Source of the DNA: Rhodoferax sp. U2-2l
Lineage (GTDB): Bacteria > Pseudomonadota > Gammaproteobacteria > Burkholderiales > Burkholderiaceae_C
DNA length: 64,000 nt
Direction of reading: 5' to 3'
NCBI RefSeq assembly: GCF_020594515.1
Contig: NZ_JAJCTH010000001.1
Span: 248,001-312,000 of the forward strand
Part shown: one piece after another, positions 42,873-51,492 of the stretch
How positions within the stretch are numbered: the stretch's first letter is position 1
Layout: each line of letters starts with the position of its first letter
The notes under the pieces: model-generated
Databases searched by the model: none
Told to the model about the DNA's origin: nothing
What the model saw: the letters and a program-made list of their open reading frames with translations, nothing else
Translations under genes and position numbers: made by a program

Positions 42873-43025
42873 TCTGGCTTGGCCCCTCATGGCCTTGGCT
42901 TTAGCTGAATGAAATATCATTTGACATCGTAAAAGCGGGAGCATCTCCACCAGATTTCCTGCTTTTTTCGATATGGCCGTGCCCGCACCATCGCGCCTTC
43001 ACCAGCTTCTTGAATAGGACGACAC

Positions 43026-43397
43026 ATGTTTTTTGCATTGACATGGTTTCTGGCTTTGACCTTGCTTGCCATCTGGTCAGTCACCGTTTGGGTGTTGCAT
43101 GCGTTGGTGTTGTGGTCACTGACCCAAGTGGGTGCGCTGGCCGACCAGCCGCCGCACATGGAGGCGCTGCCCGAGTGGATCACGATTTGGTTGCCCCCGG
43201 ATTGGATGGTGGCGTTCAAGGCCATCACCGCGGCTGTGTTGCCGGTGGTTGACTCCGCGCTTTCGGTATTGCCGTCGGCTGCGAACTGGCTCACCCCCCT
43301 GGCGTGGGTGTCCTGGGGCATGGGCCTGGTGATCTTGCTGGGCGGCGGTCTTGCGGTGACCGCGTTGATCTCCATGACCCGCAGAGCGGCAGCCTGA
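43026..43397 (+). CDS. Hypothetical two-helix membrane protein
   Basis: A 123-residue protein with an N-terminal hydrophobic segment (about 3-28), an amphipathic middle with PEWITIWLPPDW and a second helix (about 95-115), ending in basic residues. AGGACG precedes the ATG. It is upstream of and in the same direction as the Na+/Ca2+ exchanger gene. No family is recognised. Confidence 0.65.
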   Translation: MFFALTWFLALTLLAIWSVTVWVLHALVLWSLTQVGALADQPPHMEALPEWITIWLPPDWMVAFKAITAAVLPVVDSALSVLPSAANWLTPLAWVSWGMGLVILLGGGLAVTALISMTRRAAA

Positions 43398-43430
43398 TCC
43401 AACGGTTTTTTGCGTCTGGAACCCTGAAAC

Positions 43431-44510
43431 ATGACTTATTTGCTCTTTATCGCCGGTCTGGCCGCCTTGATCGTGGGTGCCGATGTGTTGGTGCGCGGTG
43501 CCTCGCGCCTGGCGCTGTCGCTGGGCATCTCGCCCCTGGTGGTGGGGCTCACGGTGGTGGCCTTTGGCACCAGTGCGCCTGAGGTGGCGGTGTCGGTGGG
43601 GGCCGTGCTGGACGGCAAGACCGACCTGGCGCTGGGTAACGTGGTGGGCAGCAACATTTTCAATGTGCTGTTCATTCTGGGCCTGTCGGCCTTGATCGTG
43701 CCGCTGGTGGTCAACATCCAGTTGATTCGCCAGGAGGTGCCGATCATGCTCGGCGCGAGTTTGCTGCTGCTGCTGCTCTCACTGGATGGCCGGCTGAGCT
43801 GGAACGATGGCGTGCTGCTGCTGATCTCGCTTGCGGCGTACACCAGTTTTCTGGTGGTTCAGTCGCGGCGCGAAAGCCAGGCGGCCCAAGACGAATACAC
43901 CCAGGAGTTCGCTGCCAAATCGCCCGCTGGCTGGCTGGACCAGGTCTGGGTGCAGTTGCTGCTGATTGCGGCGGGTTTGGCGCTGTTGGTGCTGGGCTCG
44001 GATTGGCTGGTACAGGCCGCCGTGACCCTTGCCAAATCCCTGGGCGTGAGCGACCTGGTGATTGCGTTGACCATTGTGGCGGCAGGAACCTCCATGCCGG
44101 AGGTGGCGACCTCCATCGTGGCGGCCATCAAGGGCGAGCGTGACATTGCGGTGGGCAATGTGGTGGGCAGCAACATCTTCAATGCGCTGGGCTGCATGGG
44201 GTTGGCCAGTTTGGTCTCAGGCCAGACTGGCCTGGTAGTGCCGGCGGCGGCCTTGAGTTTCGACCTGTGGGTGATGGTGGCCGTGGCGCTGGCCTGTGTT
44301 CGGGTCTTCATGACCGGTCGGGTGATAGCCCGCTGGGAGGGGGTTGTGTTTTTGGGTTATTACGCGGTTTATGTGACCTATCTCGTCCTGGCGGCCCAGC
44401 AACATGGCGCCCTGGGGGCGTTCTCCACAGCCCTGCTGAGCTTTGTGCTGCCGCTGACCGTGGTTGCCCTGGTGGTGCTGGGGCTGCCCAAAGCCACCAA
44501 GCCTGATTAG
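43431..44510 (+). CDS. Sodium/calcium exchanger family antiporter
   Basis: A 359-residue YrbG-type antiporter with two homologous halves. The alpha repeats are VVAFGTSAPEVAVS with GNVVGSNIFNVLF in the first half and IVAAGTSMPEVATS with GNVVGSNIFNALG in the second. It exchanges cations across the inner membrane; the exact ions are not shown by sequence. It lies 33 bases after a small membrane protein gene. Confidence 0.92.
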   Translation: MTYLLFIAGLAALIVGADVLVRGASRLALSLGISPLVVGLTVVAFGTSAPEVAVSVGAVLDGKTDLALGNVVGSNIFNVLFILGLSALIVPLVVNIQLIRQEVPIMLGASLLLLLLSLDGRLSWNDGVLLLISLAAYTSFLVVQSRRESQAAQDEYTQEFAAKSPAGWLDQVWVQLLLIAAGLALLVLGSDWLVQAAVTLAKSLGVSDLVIALTIVAAGTSMPEVATSIVAAIKGERDIAVGNVVGSNIFNALGCMGLASLVSGQTGLVVPAAALSFDLWVMVAVALACVRVFMTGRVIARWEGVVFLGYYAVYVTYLVLAAQQHGALGAFSTALLSFVLPLTVVALVVLGLPKATKPD

Positions 44511-44529
44511 CGCTGCTGGCCCCAGGGGC

Positions 44530-44955
44530 TCAATGCGATTTGGGGGCCAAGGACGTGGTCAGCATCTGGTAATGCAGATTCCAATGCTCCACAGCCGCGG
44601 TCAAGACGACCGATTCACCCTGGGCGACGTCGTCATCTGACTCGGCCAGTTGCACGCACAAGCCCAGCACCTTGCGGCGAAGCGCCGGGTCGTCGATGTC
44701 GGCCATCAATTCGGTCAGGGTGCACGCATCCACCGGGCAGGCATCCGCCCAGTTGAGTTGTTGGCTCGACAGCAGGTCTTCGCAAAACGTGTCGATCACT
44801 GCATGGAGCTCGTCGCGGCTCAATCCCAGTTGCTGGTGGACGGCGAGTTCATCCAGCAAGGCCAGTTCCACCTGACCCACATCGCCATCCGCCAGCAGCG
44901 TCAAGCCGATGATGCGGGCTGCAGCCTGCGGGCTGTTGGGAGCATATTTACGCAT
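44530..44955 (-). CDS. TerB-like protein
   Basis: A 141-residue acidic helical protein. IGLTLLADGDVGQVELALLDEL and VQLAESDDDVAQGESVVL form two related DG/DD-x-E repeats like those of the TerB (tellurite resistance-like) fold. The start at 44955 follows AGGAAC; an extension to 45021 adds a basic non-conserved segment in the divergent promoter region. Its role is unknown. It is divergent from an NhaR-like regulator. Confidence 0.7.
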   Translation of the reverse strand: MRKYAPNSPQAAARIIGLTLLADGDVGQVELALLDELAVHQQLGLSRDELHAVIDTFCEDLLSSQQLNWADACPVDACTLTELMADIDDPALRRKVLGLCVQLAESDDDVAQGESVVLTAAVEHWNLHYQMLTTSLAPKSH

Positions 44956-45078
44956 GTTCCTGTTCCATTTCCTGTTGGGTTTGGGTGTCCGTTTTTGAAG
45001 AACCAAAGCCATTGTTGACATCTGATTGGATCTAAAAAAGCAGATAATTTCTCATTTAAATTCCTGAAAATACTGACC

Positions 45079-45963
45079 ATGAGTACCCCCTTCAACTACA
45101 AACATCTGTACTACTTTTGGGTGGTTGCCAAAGAAGGCGGGATCTCACGAGCCGCTGAAAAGCTCGACATGGCGGTGCAAACCGTGAGCGCGCAGGTGCG
45201 CGAGCTGGAGCGCTCGCTGGGCTACGCCTTGCTCAAACCGGCCGGGCGCGGCCTGGTGTTGACGGATGCGGGGCAGGCCGCGCTGCAGCAGGCCGACCAG
45301 ATTTTTCTGCTGGGCGAAGGTTTGCCAGCCCGTGTGCGCGACGCCGTGAGTACGCCCACGGTGCGCCTGGCGGTGGGAATTTCAGATGGCTTGCCCAAAC
45401 TGGTGGTGCGCCGCCTGCTGCAGCCGGTGCTGTCAGAGCCGCATTTGCGCCTGCTGTGCCACGAGGGCGAGTTTGACGAACTGCTGGGTGATCTGGCGCT
45501 GCACCGGCTGGACCTGGTGCTGTCAGACCGGCCAGCACCGAGCCACCCCAACATCAAGCTCTACAACCACGACATGGGGTCATCCGCCATGGCGTGGTAC
45601 GGCACTGTGGCGCTGGTGCAGGCCGCCAGCGCAGATTTTCCGCACAGCCTGGCAGCAGTTCCCCTGCTGTTGCCCACCGGGCACACCGCCGTGCGCGCCC
45701 GGCTGGACCACTGGTTTGAACAGCACGGCCTGCGGCCGCGCATCGTGGGCGAGTTCGAAGACAGCGCGCTGCTCAAAACCTTTGGCGCCAGTGGCATGGG
45801 GGTGTTTCCCGCGGCCGAGTGGGTGCATGACGATTTGCTGGCGCATTACGCGGTGCAGCGCCTGGGCGCCTGCGACGGTGTGCGTGAGCAATTTTTTGCG
45901 ATCGGCACTGAAAAGAAAGTCCAGCACCCGTTGGTGCAACGCTTGCTGCAACCGCCGTTGTAA
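45079..45963 (+). CDS. LysR-family regulator, NhaR type
   Basis: A 294-residue LysR regulator. The winged helix is at the N-terminus, with YYFWVVAKEGGISRAAEKL and MAVQTVSAQVRELERSLG, followed by an effector domain. The FNYKHLYYFWVVAKEGGI opening is typical of NhaR, which activates sodium/proton antiporter genes in response to Na+; no nhaA is visible here, so that role is inferred. It is divergent from the TerB-like gene and a cation exchanger lies nearby. Confidence 0.85.
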   Translation: MSTPFNYKHLYYFWVVAKEGGISRAAEKLDMAVQTVSAQVRELERSLGYALLKPAGRGLVLTDAGQAALQQADQIFLLGEGLPARVRDAVSTPTVRLAVGISDGLPKLVVRRLLQPVLSEPHLRLLCHEGEFDELLGDLALHRLDLVLSDRPAPSHPNIKLYNHDMGSSAMAWYGTVALVQAASADFPHSLAAVPLLLPTGHTAVRARLDHWFEQHGLRPRIVGEFEDSALLKTFGASGMGVFPAAEWVHDDLLAHYAVQRLGACDGVREQFFAIGTEKKVQHPLVQRLLQPPL

Positions 45964-45968
45964 ACCGT

Positions 45969-48008
45969 TCAGTGCCCGAAAGGCAGGGGCGGGCGGGTTT
46001 TGTGAAAAATCAGCGGGGCGCCGTTTTGCCCTGCGGCCAGTTCCTGGCGTGATTGTTTCGCCACACCGGGTTTGATCTTGCCCATGACGTGCATCTCGCA
46101 AGGTTTGCAGTCAAAACGCAGGGTGAGTTTTTCTTTGCCGTTGACCAGTTGCAGAGGTTCAGCTTTGACAAAACCCTGCACACCGGTCACGCCCTTGGCC
46201 TGTTTGGGGCACAGGCTGAGCGAAAACCGCACGCAGTGTTTGGTGATCATCAGGCTGACTTCGCCGAGTTCTTGCACGGCTTCATACGCCGGGGCGATGA
46301 TCTTGACGCCGTGTTTGGCGTAAAAGTCATACGCCTTCTGGTTGAACACGTTGGCCAGGTAGCTCAAGGTGTCTTGCGGGTAGGGCGCAGGTGGCTCGAC
46401 CGGCGCGGCGCGCGGCAGCCGGGTGACATGGATGGCGCGCTCGGTCTCCAGCTGCTCCACCGCCTCGCGGCGCAGGGTATTGAGCAAGGAGCTTGGCAAA
46501 ACAACGGCATCAAAGCGGCCTTTGACCCAGGTCACCTCGGTGCTGAGGGCGCTGAAGTGGGTGGTGCCCAGACGGCTGATCTGGCTGCGGGCTTGCTCTG
46601 ACGCCGCCGCCGCATCGTGCGTCTCCTGGCGATGGGCCGCAGGGAAGGGCTGTTGCACGGTGGCACTAACGCCGTCTTCGTCGGTCAAGGTGAGCTGCAC
46701 CGCCTCGGCCAGCACCTGCAAGTTCGCCCAGACGCCGATGCGCCGCTCGCTGGACTTTTTCTCCAGCTGGCGCAGCCACTGCACATCGCGGTTGCGGTTG
46801 ACTTCCACCCCGGCGCGCAGGTCTTTCAGGGTGGCCAGCGCGTCTTTGGGGAACACGCGCCAGCGGGCCTTTTTGGCGCTGATGAGCTCGGCGCGGTTGA
46901 TGGCCAGACCCACCAGCTCTTTTTGCAGATCGTAGTAACACAGGCCGTCGCCGTTGTGTAGCTCGGTGTAGCGGCTGGTCAGCTCCAGTTCAACCCAGTT
47001 CGGACCGGTTTGCAGCACATGGCCGATGGGTTGGCCGGGATTTTTCGGCGAGTCAAACGCGCCAATCGTCTCCTGGCGGCCGTTGACAAAATAGTCGGTG
47101 AACTCGCGGTTGAAGTTTTGGTTTGGGTCTGGCGTGAAGGTGAAGGTGGTGGTACCGCTGCTGGCGCGCGCCAAGGGGTTGTCGGTGTGCTGGCGCGCCT
47201 CAATCACCTCGTCGATCAGCGTGCGGTAATGCGCTGTGATGTTTTTCACATACGCCATGTCTTTGTAGCGGCCTTCGATCTTGAAGCTGCGCACCCCGGC
47301 ATCGACAAGCGCGGTCATGTTGTCGCTCTGGTTGTTGTCTTTCATGGAGAGGACGTGTTTGTCATGGGCCACAAAGCGGCCCTTGTCGTCGAGCACCTGA
47401 TAGGGCAGGCGGCAAGCTTGGTTGCATTCGCCGCGGTTGGCGCTGCGCCCGGTGTGGGCGGCACTGATGTAACACTGGCCGCTGTAGGCCACGCACAAGG
47501 CGCCGTGCACAAAAAACTCGATGGCACATCGGTCGGGCGAGGTGGCAGCGCGGATGGCAGTAATCTGCTCCAGCGTAAGTTCGCGCGCCAGCACAATTTG
47601 TGAGAAGCCCACGTCCTGCAAAAAACGCGCTTTCTCCGGCGTGCGGATGTCGCACTGGGTGCTAGCGTGCAGCTGGATCGGCGGCAGGTCGATCTCCAGC
47701 AAGCCCATGTCCTGCACGATCAGCGCATCCACGCCCGCGTCATACAACTGCCAGGCCAGCTTGCGGGCGGGTTCCAGCTCGTCGTCGCGCAAGATGGTGT
47801 TGAGGGTGACAAAGATGCGGCTTTTGAAGCGGTGCGCGTGCGTGACCAGCCGGGCGATGTCGGTCACCGTGTTGTCCGCGCTGGAGCGGGCGCCAAAGCC
47901 GGGCCCGCCGATGTAGACCGCGTCGGCCCCGTGGTTGACGGCTTCGATGCCAATGGCGGCGTCGCGCGCCGGGGCTAACAGTTCGAGTTGGTGGGGGAGC
48001 AAGGACAT
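45969..48008 (-). CDS. Peptidase U32 family protein, RlhA-like
   Basis: A 679-residue U32 protein. The N-terminal domain has LELLAPARDAAIGIEAVNHG and GADAVYIGGPGFGARS; the core has HASTQC, FVHGALCVAYSGQC and GECNQACRLPY, the cysteine-rich U32 signature; a C-terminal DUF3656-like extension follows, and CKPCEMHVMGKI is near the end. Long members with this layout include RlhA, which hydroxylates C2501 of 23S rRNA. Assignment to RlhA rather than a protease is likely but not certain. Confidence 0.82.
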   Translation of the reverse strand: MSLLPHQLELLAPARDAAIGIEAVNHGADAVYIGGPGFGARSSADNTVTDIARLVTHAHRFKSRIFVTLNTILRDDELEPARKLAWQLYDAGVDALIVQDMGLLEIDLPPIQLHASTQCDIRTPEKARFLQDVGFSQIVLARELTLEQITAIRAATSPDRCAIEFFVHGALCVAYSGQCYISAAHTGRSANRGECNQACRLPYQVLDDKGRFVAHDKHVLSMKDNNQSDNMTALVDAGVRSFKIEGRYKDMAYVKNITAHYRTLIDEVIEARQHTDNPLARASSGTTTFTFTPDPNQNFNREFTDYFVNGRQETIGAFDSPKNPGQPIGHVLQTGPNWVELELTSRYTELHNGDGLCYYDLQKELVGLAINRAELISAKKARWRVFPKDALATLKDLRAGVEVNRNRDVQWLRQLEKKSSERRIGVWANLQVLAEAVQLTLTDEDGVSATVQQPFPAAHRQETHDAAAASEQARSQISRLGTTHFSALSTEVTWVKGRFDAVVLPSSLLNTLRREAVEQLETERAIHVTRLPRAAPVEPPAPYPQDTLSYLANVFNQKAYDFYAKHGVKIIAPAYEAVQELGEVSLMITKHCVRFSLSLCPKQAKGVTGVQGFVKAEPLQLVNGKEKLTLRFDCKPCEMHVMGKIKPGVAKQSRQELAAGQNGAPLIFHKTRPPLPFGH

Positions 48009-48360
48009 GGTGGTGATTATCCCAGCCTGTGCCGCTGGCTACCGGCCGGGTGGCCCAAGACCCTGGTTCGGCAAAGTCTCGTGCGCTGCGTCGTCAGGCC
48101 TGCCGTTCAATTCAACATCGGTACTGCGGAAACAGACAACAGGCAACAGCCGAAACTTCCGGTCATCGATAAGATGATTTTTTTGCGAAGTTTCACCGTC
48201 ATGTCAGATGCTTCGCCAGCACCCGAACGAGCGTCCCTTGGGAACCCATTGGTTGGCGACTCGGCGCTGCAGCGTGCGACTACTGACACCGACGTGTTTG
48301 CCCGCCCCAACCCCGCGGTCAAGACTGCCGACGTGGCGCCTGACTACCTGGAGCCTGTGA
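48009..48360. other. Gap with little recognisable content
   Basis: Between the U32 gene and the DUF2062 gene I see no strong promoter or repeat. A possible small open frame begins at 48201 (listed separately). The rest appears non-coding. Confidence 0.5.
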
Positions 48361-48398
48361 ATGACATTTCTGACGCGCCTGCGTGGCCGTATCCCTGA
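48201..48398 (+). CDS. Possible small protein, doubtful
   Basis: A 65-residue frame with MSDASPAPERASLGNP at its start and acidic, proline-rich composition. It overlaps the next gene by 38 bases and lacks a clear ribosome binding site. Its codon choice is GC-rich like real genes, but no family is recognised, so it may be spurious. Confidence 0.25.
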   Translation: MSDASPAPERASLGNPLVGDSALQRATTDTDVFARPNPAVKTADVAPDYLEPVNDISDAPAWPYP

Positions 48399-48909
48399 CC
48401 GTGAACAGATTGCCAACAACCCCTGGCTGCGTTGGCTGCAACCCTGGCTGCAGCAGCCCAAACTGTGGCACTGGTCGCGTCGCGGGGTGGCCATGGGCGT
48501 GGCGCTGGGGGTGTTTTTCGGGTTGCTCATTCCGATTGCCCAAATCCCGCTCTCGGTGGCCGCTGCCATCGTGATGCGGGCCAATATTCCGACGGCGGTG
48601 GCCAGCACGCTGGTCAGCAACCCGGTCACCTTTGGCCCGATTTATTACGGTGCCTACCGTCTGGGTGTTCGTGTCACGGGCAGCAACGAGCGCCCAAGCA
48701 TGATGGACCTGGCCAACCCACAAACCCCTGTGGATGACAAGAACACCGGTTTTTGGCAGCGCATCACCAACCTGGGCAAACCCTTGCTGGTGGGGCTGTC
48801 CATCACCGCCGTGGTGACGGGGCTGCTGACCTATGGCCTGATTTCGCTGATCTGGCGCTGGCGCACACTGGCCAAAAGGCGTCGCAGGGTCAATCAGAAA
48901 TTGTTCTGA
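48361..48909 (+). CDS. DUF2062 membrane protein
   Basis: A 182-residue protein. After a basic N-terminus (about 1-40), SRRGVAMGVALGVFFGLLIP opens a hydrophobic region, and NPVTFGPIYYGAYRLG is characteristic of DUF2062. A second helix lies near 140-165 and the C-terminus is basic. Its function is not known. Confidence 0.8.
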   Translation: MTFLTRLRGRIPDREQIANNPWLRWLQPWLQQPKLWHWSRRGVAMGVALGVFFGLLIPIAQIPLSVAAAIVMRANIPTAVASTLVSNPVTFGPIYYGAYRLGVRVTGSNERPSMMDLANPQTPVDDKNTGFWQRITNLGKPLLVGLSITAVVTGLLTYGLISLIWRWRTLAKRRRRVNQKLF

Positions 48910-48987
48910 CGCCTGCCCGCCATGAACAGGGCCCAACACGCGTTGGCCCGGCTGCGCATGCGCTGGGCGGTGCGCTGACAGGGTGGG

Positions 48988-49335
48988 GTGGCGATCGCAT
49001 CTAAGTTCGCCGCATCGTATGCACTGCTGGCCTGGGCGGGGGCTGATGTGGTGCACCTGTTCAATGCACCGGGCCTGAACTGGCTGGGCTGGATCACGCA
49101 AAAGCCCGTCACCGAAGATTACGTGCCGCTGTTCCCCTGGCTTGGTGTGATGTGGTGGGGTGTGGCGGCGTGGACATGCGTGTTGCGCGAGCGCGCGCAC
49201 TGGCTGGCGCTGTCGCTGCCCGCGCCCCTGCGGTCGATGGCGTGGCTGGGCCGCTGGAGCTTGAGTTACTACATGCTGCACCAGCCGGTGCTGCTGGGGC
49301 TGCTGGCGGGGGTGGCCTGGTTCGCTCGCCCATAA
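48988..49335 (+). pseudogene. Truncated DUF1624 (heparan N-acetyltransferase-like) gene
   Basis: A 115-residue frame matches only the C-terminal half of DUF1624 membrane proteins: LGWITQKPVTEDYVPLFPW and the LGVMWWGVAAW segment, then GRWSLSYYMLHQPVLLGLL at the end. Full proteins are about 230-260 residues with an N-terminal DALRG motif, absent here; the 80 bases upstream show no matching remnant. The only available start is a GTG. It is probably a 5'-deleted relic and its stop overlaps the terminator of the opposite gene. Confidence 0.6.
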
Positions 49336-49357
49336 AAAACGCGGCCCTGAAGCCGCG
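49334..49357 (-). terminator. Intrinsic terminator of parvulin operon
   Basis: On the minus strand CGCGGC and GCCGCG (49352-49357 with 49340-49345) form a 6-bp stem with a 6-base loop and end in six T (A6 at 49334-49339). It lies 26 bases after the stop of the minus-strand parvulin gene, the last of the selO-msrB-yciB-bolA run. Confidence 0.75.
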
Positions 49358-49383
49358 CTGTGGGGTCACCGGGTGGGGCAGGT

Positions 49384-50169
49384 TTACTCGACCTTGGCCT
49401 TGGCGCGCAGTTCGCTCTGGTACGTGGCCAGCTTTTGCTGCTGCAACTGCTGGGCGATTTGCGGTTTCACGTCTTCCAGCTTGGGCAACTGCGCTTCACG
49501 CACGTCGTCCAAGCGGATCACGTGGTAACCAAACTGGGACTTGACCGGGGTGTCGGTCATTTTGCCCTTGGTCAGGCCGGTGAGTGCCTGGGCAAACTCG
49601 GCCACATAGTTGCTGGCAGGTGCCCAGTCCAGGTCGCCGCCATTGGCGCCGGAGCCCGGGTCTTTGCTGGCCTTTTTGGCGATGTCTTCAAACTTGCCGC
49701 CTTTTTTTAGCTGGGCGATGATGGCCTTGGCTTCGGCTTCTTTCTCGACCAGGATGTGGCGCGCCTTGTATTCCTTGCCGCCATTGGCTGCGGCAAACTT
49801 GTCGTACTCGGCTTTGATCTCGGCGTCGGTGACGGCGTTGGTTTTCTGGAAGTTGGTGAACAGGTCACGGATCAAAATGGTCTGGCGCGCCAGTTCCATC
49901 TGCACCTTGTAGTCTTCGGTGGTGTCGAGTGCCTGTTTCTGGGCTTCCTGGATGAAGATTTCACGGGCGATGACTTCGTCCTTGATTTGCTGTTCAATCT
50001 CGGGCGTCACTTCGCGGCCAGAGCGGGCCACTTGCTGGCTGAGCGCCTGCACACGTGCCAGGGGCACGGCCTTGCCGTTGACGATGGCCAGGTTTTGGGC
50101 CTGGGCCAGCGGGGACATGGCCGCCACCAGGGCCGCGAGCGCAAAACTTGTGACGAGTTTGTTTTTCAT
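49384..50169 (-). CDS. Periplasmic parvulin-type peptidyl-prolyl isomerase
   Basis: A 261-residue PpiC/SurA-like protein. It has a signal peptide (MKNKLVTSFALAALVAAM.., cleavage after AQA near residue 24), a helical N-terminal chaperone part, and a parvulin domain (about 135-230) with KARHILVEKEAEA, GGDLDWAP and PVKSQFGYHVIRLDD. It assists folding in the periplasm. It is the last gene of a minus-strand run, 54 bases after bolA. Confidence 0.92.
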   Translation of the reverse strand: MKNKLVTSFALAALVAAMSPLAQAQNLAIVNGKAVPLARVQALSQQVARSGREVTPEIEQQIKDEVIAREIFIQEAQKQALDTTEDYKVQMELARQTILIRDLFTNFQKTNAVTDAEIKAEYDKFAAANGGKEYKARHILVEKEAEAKAIIAQLKKGGKFEDIAKKASKDPGSGANGGDLDWAPASNYVAEFAQALTGLTKGKMTDTPVKSQFGYHVIRLDDVREAQLPKLEDVKPQIAQQLQQQKLATYQSELRAKAKVE

Positions 50170-50223
50170 GCAAATTTCCTGAGTTTCAAAAAATAGTGAG
50201 AGGGGTTGGGTTTTCGGACCGCT

Positions 50224-50511
50224 TCAGGCCGCCGGGGGCACTTTGGCTTCGATGGCCAGCGCGTGCAGGCCTTGGTCCAAGAAATCTTGCAGCGCATCAT
50301 ACACAAGCCGGTGCCGCGCCACAGGCGGCTTGCCAACAAACAGCGCCGAGGTGATGCGCACCCTGAAGTGGGTGCCAAAACCGGTGCCGTTGGCGCCGGC
50401 ATGGCCGTTGTGCTGGCTGCTTTCGTCAATCACTTCGAGCGCAGTGGGTTGCAACACGGTTTGCAGGCGCTGCTGCAACGCTGCAGCGGTAGGTTCAAGA
50501 GGGTTGTTCAT
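50224..50511 (-). CDS. BolA family protein
   Basis: A 95-residue BolA-like protein. THFRVRITSALFVGKPPVARHRLVY contains the conserved VRI..F.G...V.RHR..Y pattern, followed by LHALAIEA. BolA proteins act with monothiol glutaredoxins in Fe-S cluster trafficking. It lies 9 bases after yciB, so it is co-transcribed. The N-terminal region has a variable loop rich in Gly and Asn. Confidence 0.88.
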   Translation of the reverse strand: MNNPLEPTAAALQQRLQTVLQPTALEVIDESSQHNGHAGANGTGFGTHFRVRITSALFVGKPPVARHRLVYDALQDFLDQGLHALAIEAKVPPAA

Positions 50512-50520
50512 GGGGGAGGC

Positions 50521-51069
50521 TCAGGGTGAGGGGTGTTTGGGTTCTTCTTCGGTCAGATAACGCGAGATGTAAAACCCCTGGCCGACCAGAAAAACCACCG
50601 GGAACACATAGCCCCAGATCTTGAAATCGACCCAGGCCTCGGTGCTGAAATACGCCGCCACATAGCCGTTGACAATGGCCATGAAGGCGCTGTAGCCCAC
50701 CCACAGCGCGTTCAGGCGCATCCACACCGGCTCGGGCAAGCTGAGCTGGCTGCCCAGCAAGGCCTTGAGAAAGTTCTTTTTGTAGGCCCACACCGCCAAA
50801 CCCAGGCCAATCGCCAGGGCACCGTACAGCACGGTGGGTTTCCATTTGATGAAACGTTCGTCGTGCAACACCAGAGTCAGCGTGCCAAACACCAAAATCA
50901 GCGCGAGCGTGATCTTGTGCATGGCGGTCAGCTTGCGGTCGATGCCGTAGATCAGCGCCATCTGCAGCACGGTAGCGGCCATCAGCACGCCGGTGCCCAC
51001 ATAGATGTCGTAGAGCTTGAACGCGCCGAAAAACAGCAGGATGGGGAAGAAGTCGATCAGTATTTTCAT
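50521..51069 (-). CDS. yciB: Inner membrane septation protein YciB
   Basis: A 182-residue protein with five predicted membrane helices. It starts [20 protein letters not shown], and has [13 protein letters not shown] and an [20 protein letters not shown] segment, all typical of YciB/IspZ, which is involved in envelope or septum synthesis. Its start overlaps the msrB stop by 4 bases, and bolA follows after 9 bases. Confidence 0.93.
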   Translation of the reverse strand: MKILIDFFPILLFFGAFKLYDIYVGTGVLMAATVLQMALIYGIDRKLTAMHKITLALILVFGTLTLVLHDERFIKWKPTVLYGALAIGLGLAVWAYKKNFLKALLGSQLSLPEPVWMRLNALWVGYSAFMAIVNGYVAAYFSTEAWVDFKIWGYVFPVVFLVGQGFYISRYLTEEEPKHPSP

Positions 51070-51473
51070 GTAGCCGTGAAGTTTAACGAGGCGGAGTTCA
51101 TGCAGTAGCGCAGGCCGGTGGGCGCGGGGCCGTCGTCAAACACATGGCCCAGGTGGGCGCCGCACTGGGCGCACACCGTTTCCAGCCGGGTCATGCCGTG
51201 GCTGGTGTCGGTGATTTCCTGGATGGCGCCGGGCACCGCCAGCGAGAAGCTGGGCCAGCCGCAGTGCGCGTCGAACTTGGTGTCGGCGTCAAACAGCTTG
51301 TTGTCGCAGCAGATGCAGTGGTAGCTGCCATCGGCCCAGTGGCGGGCGTATTTGCCAGTGAAAGGCCGCTCGGTGGCGGCCTCTCGCGTGACCTGAAAGG
51401 CACCGGGTTCAGCGCCCTTGTCTTTGAGCAGCGCGTGCCACTCGGCATCGGATTTCTGGATGGGGAAGGTCAT
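51066..51473 (-). CDS. msrB: Peptide methionine-(R)-S-oxide reductase
   Basis: A 135-residue MsrB that repairs methionine-R-sulfoxide. Zinc-binding CxxC pairs are [10 protein letters not shown] and [17 protein letters not shown]; the catalytic cysteine lies in [12 protein letters not shown]. The start [13 protein letters not shown] was chosen by family length; the upstream extension overlaps selO. It lies 19 bases after selO and is coupled to yciB, so an operon with a redox theme is likely. Confidence 0.95.
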   Translation of the reverse strand: MTFPIQKSDAEWHALLKDKGAEPGAFQVTREAATERPFTGKYARHWADGSYHCICCDNKLFDADTKFDAHCGWPSFSLAVPGAIQEITDTSHGMTRLETVCAQCGAHLGHVFDDGPAPTGLRYCMNSASLNFTAT

Positions 51474-51492
51474 TGTTGGGCCTCTGAGGGGT

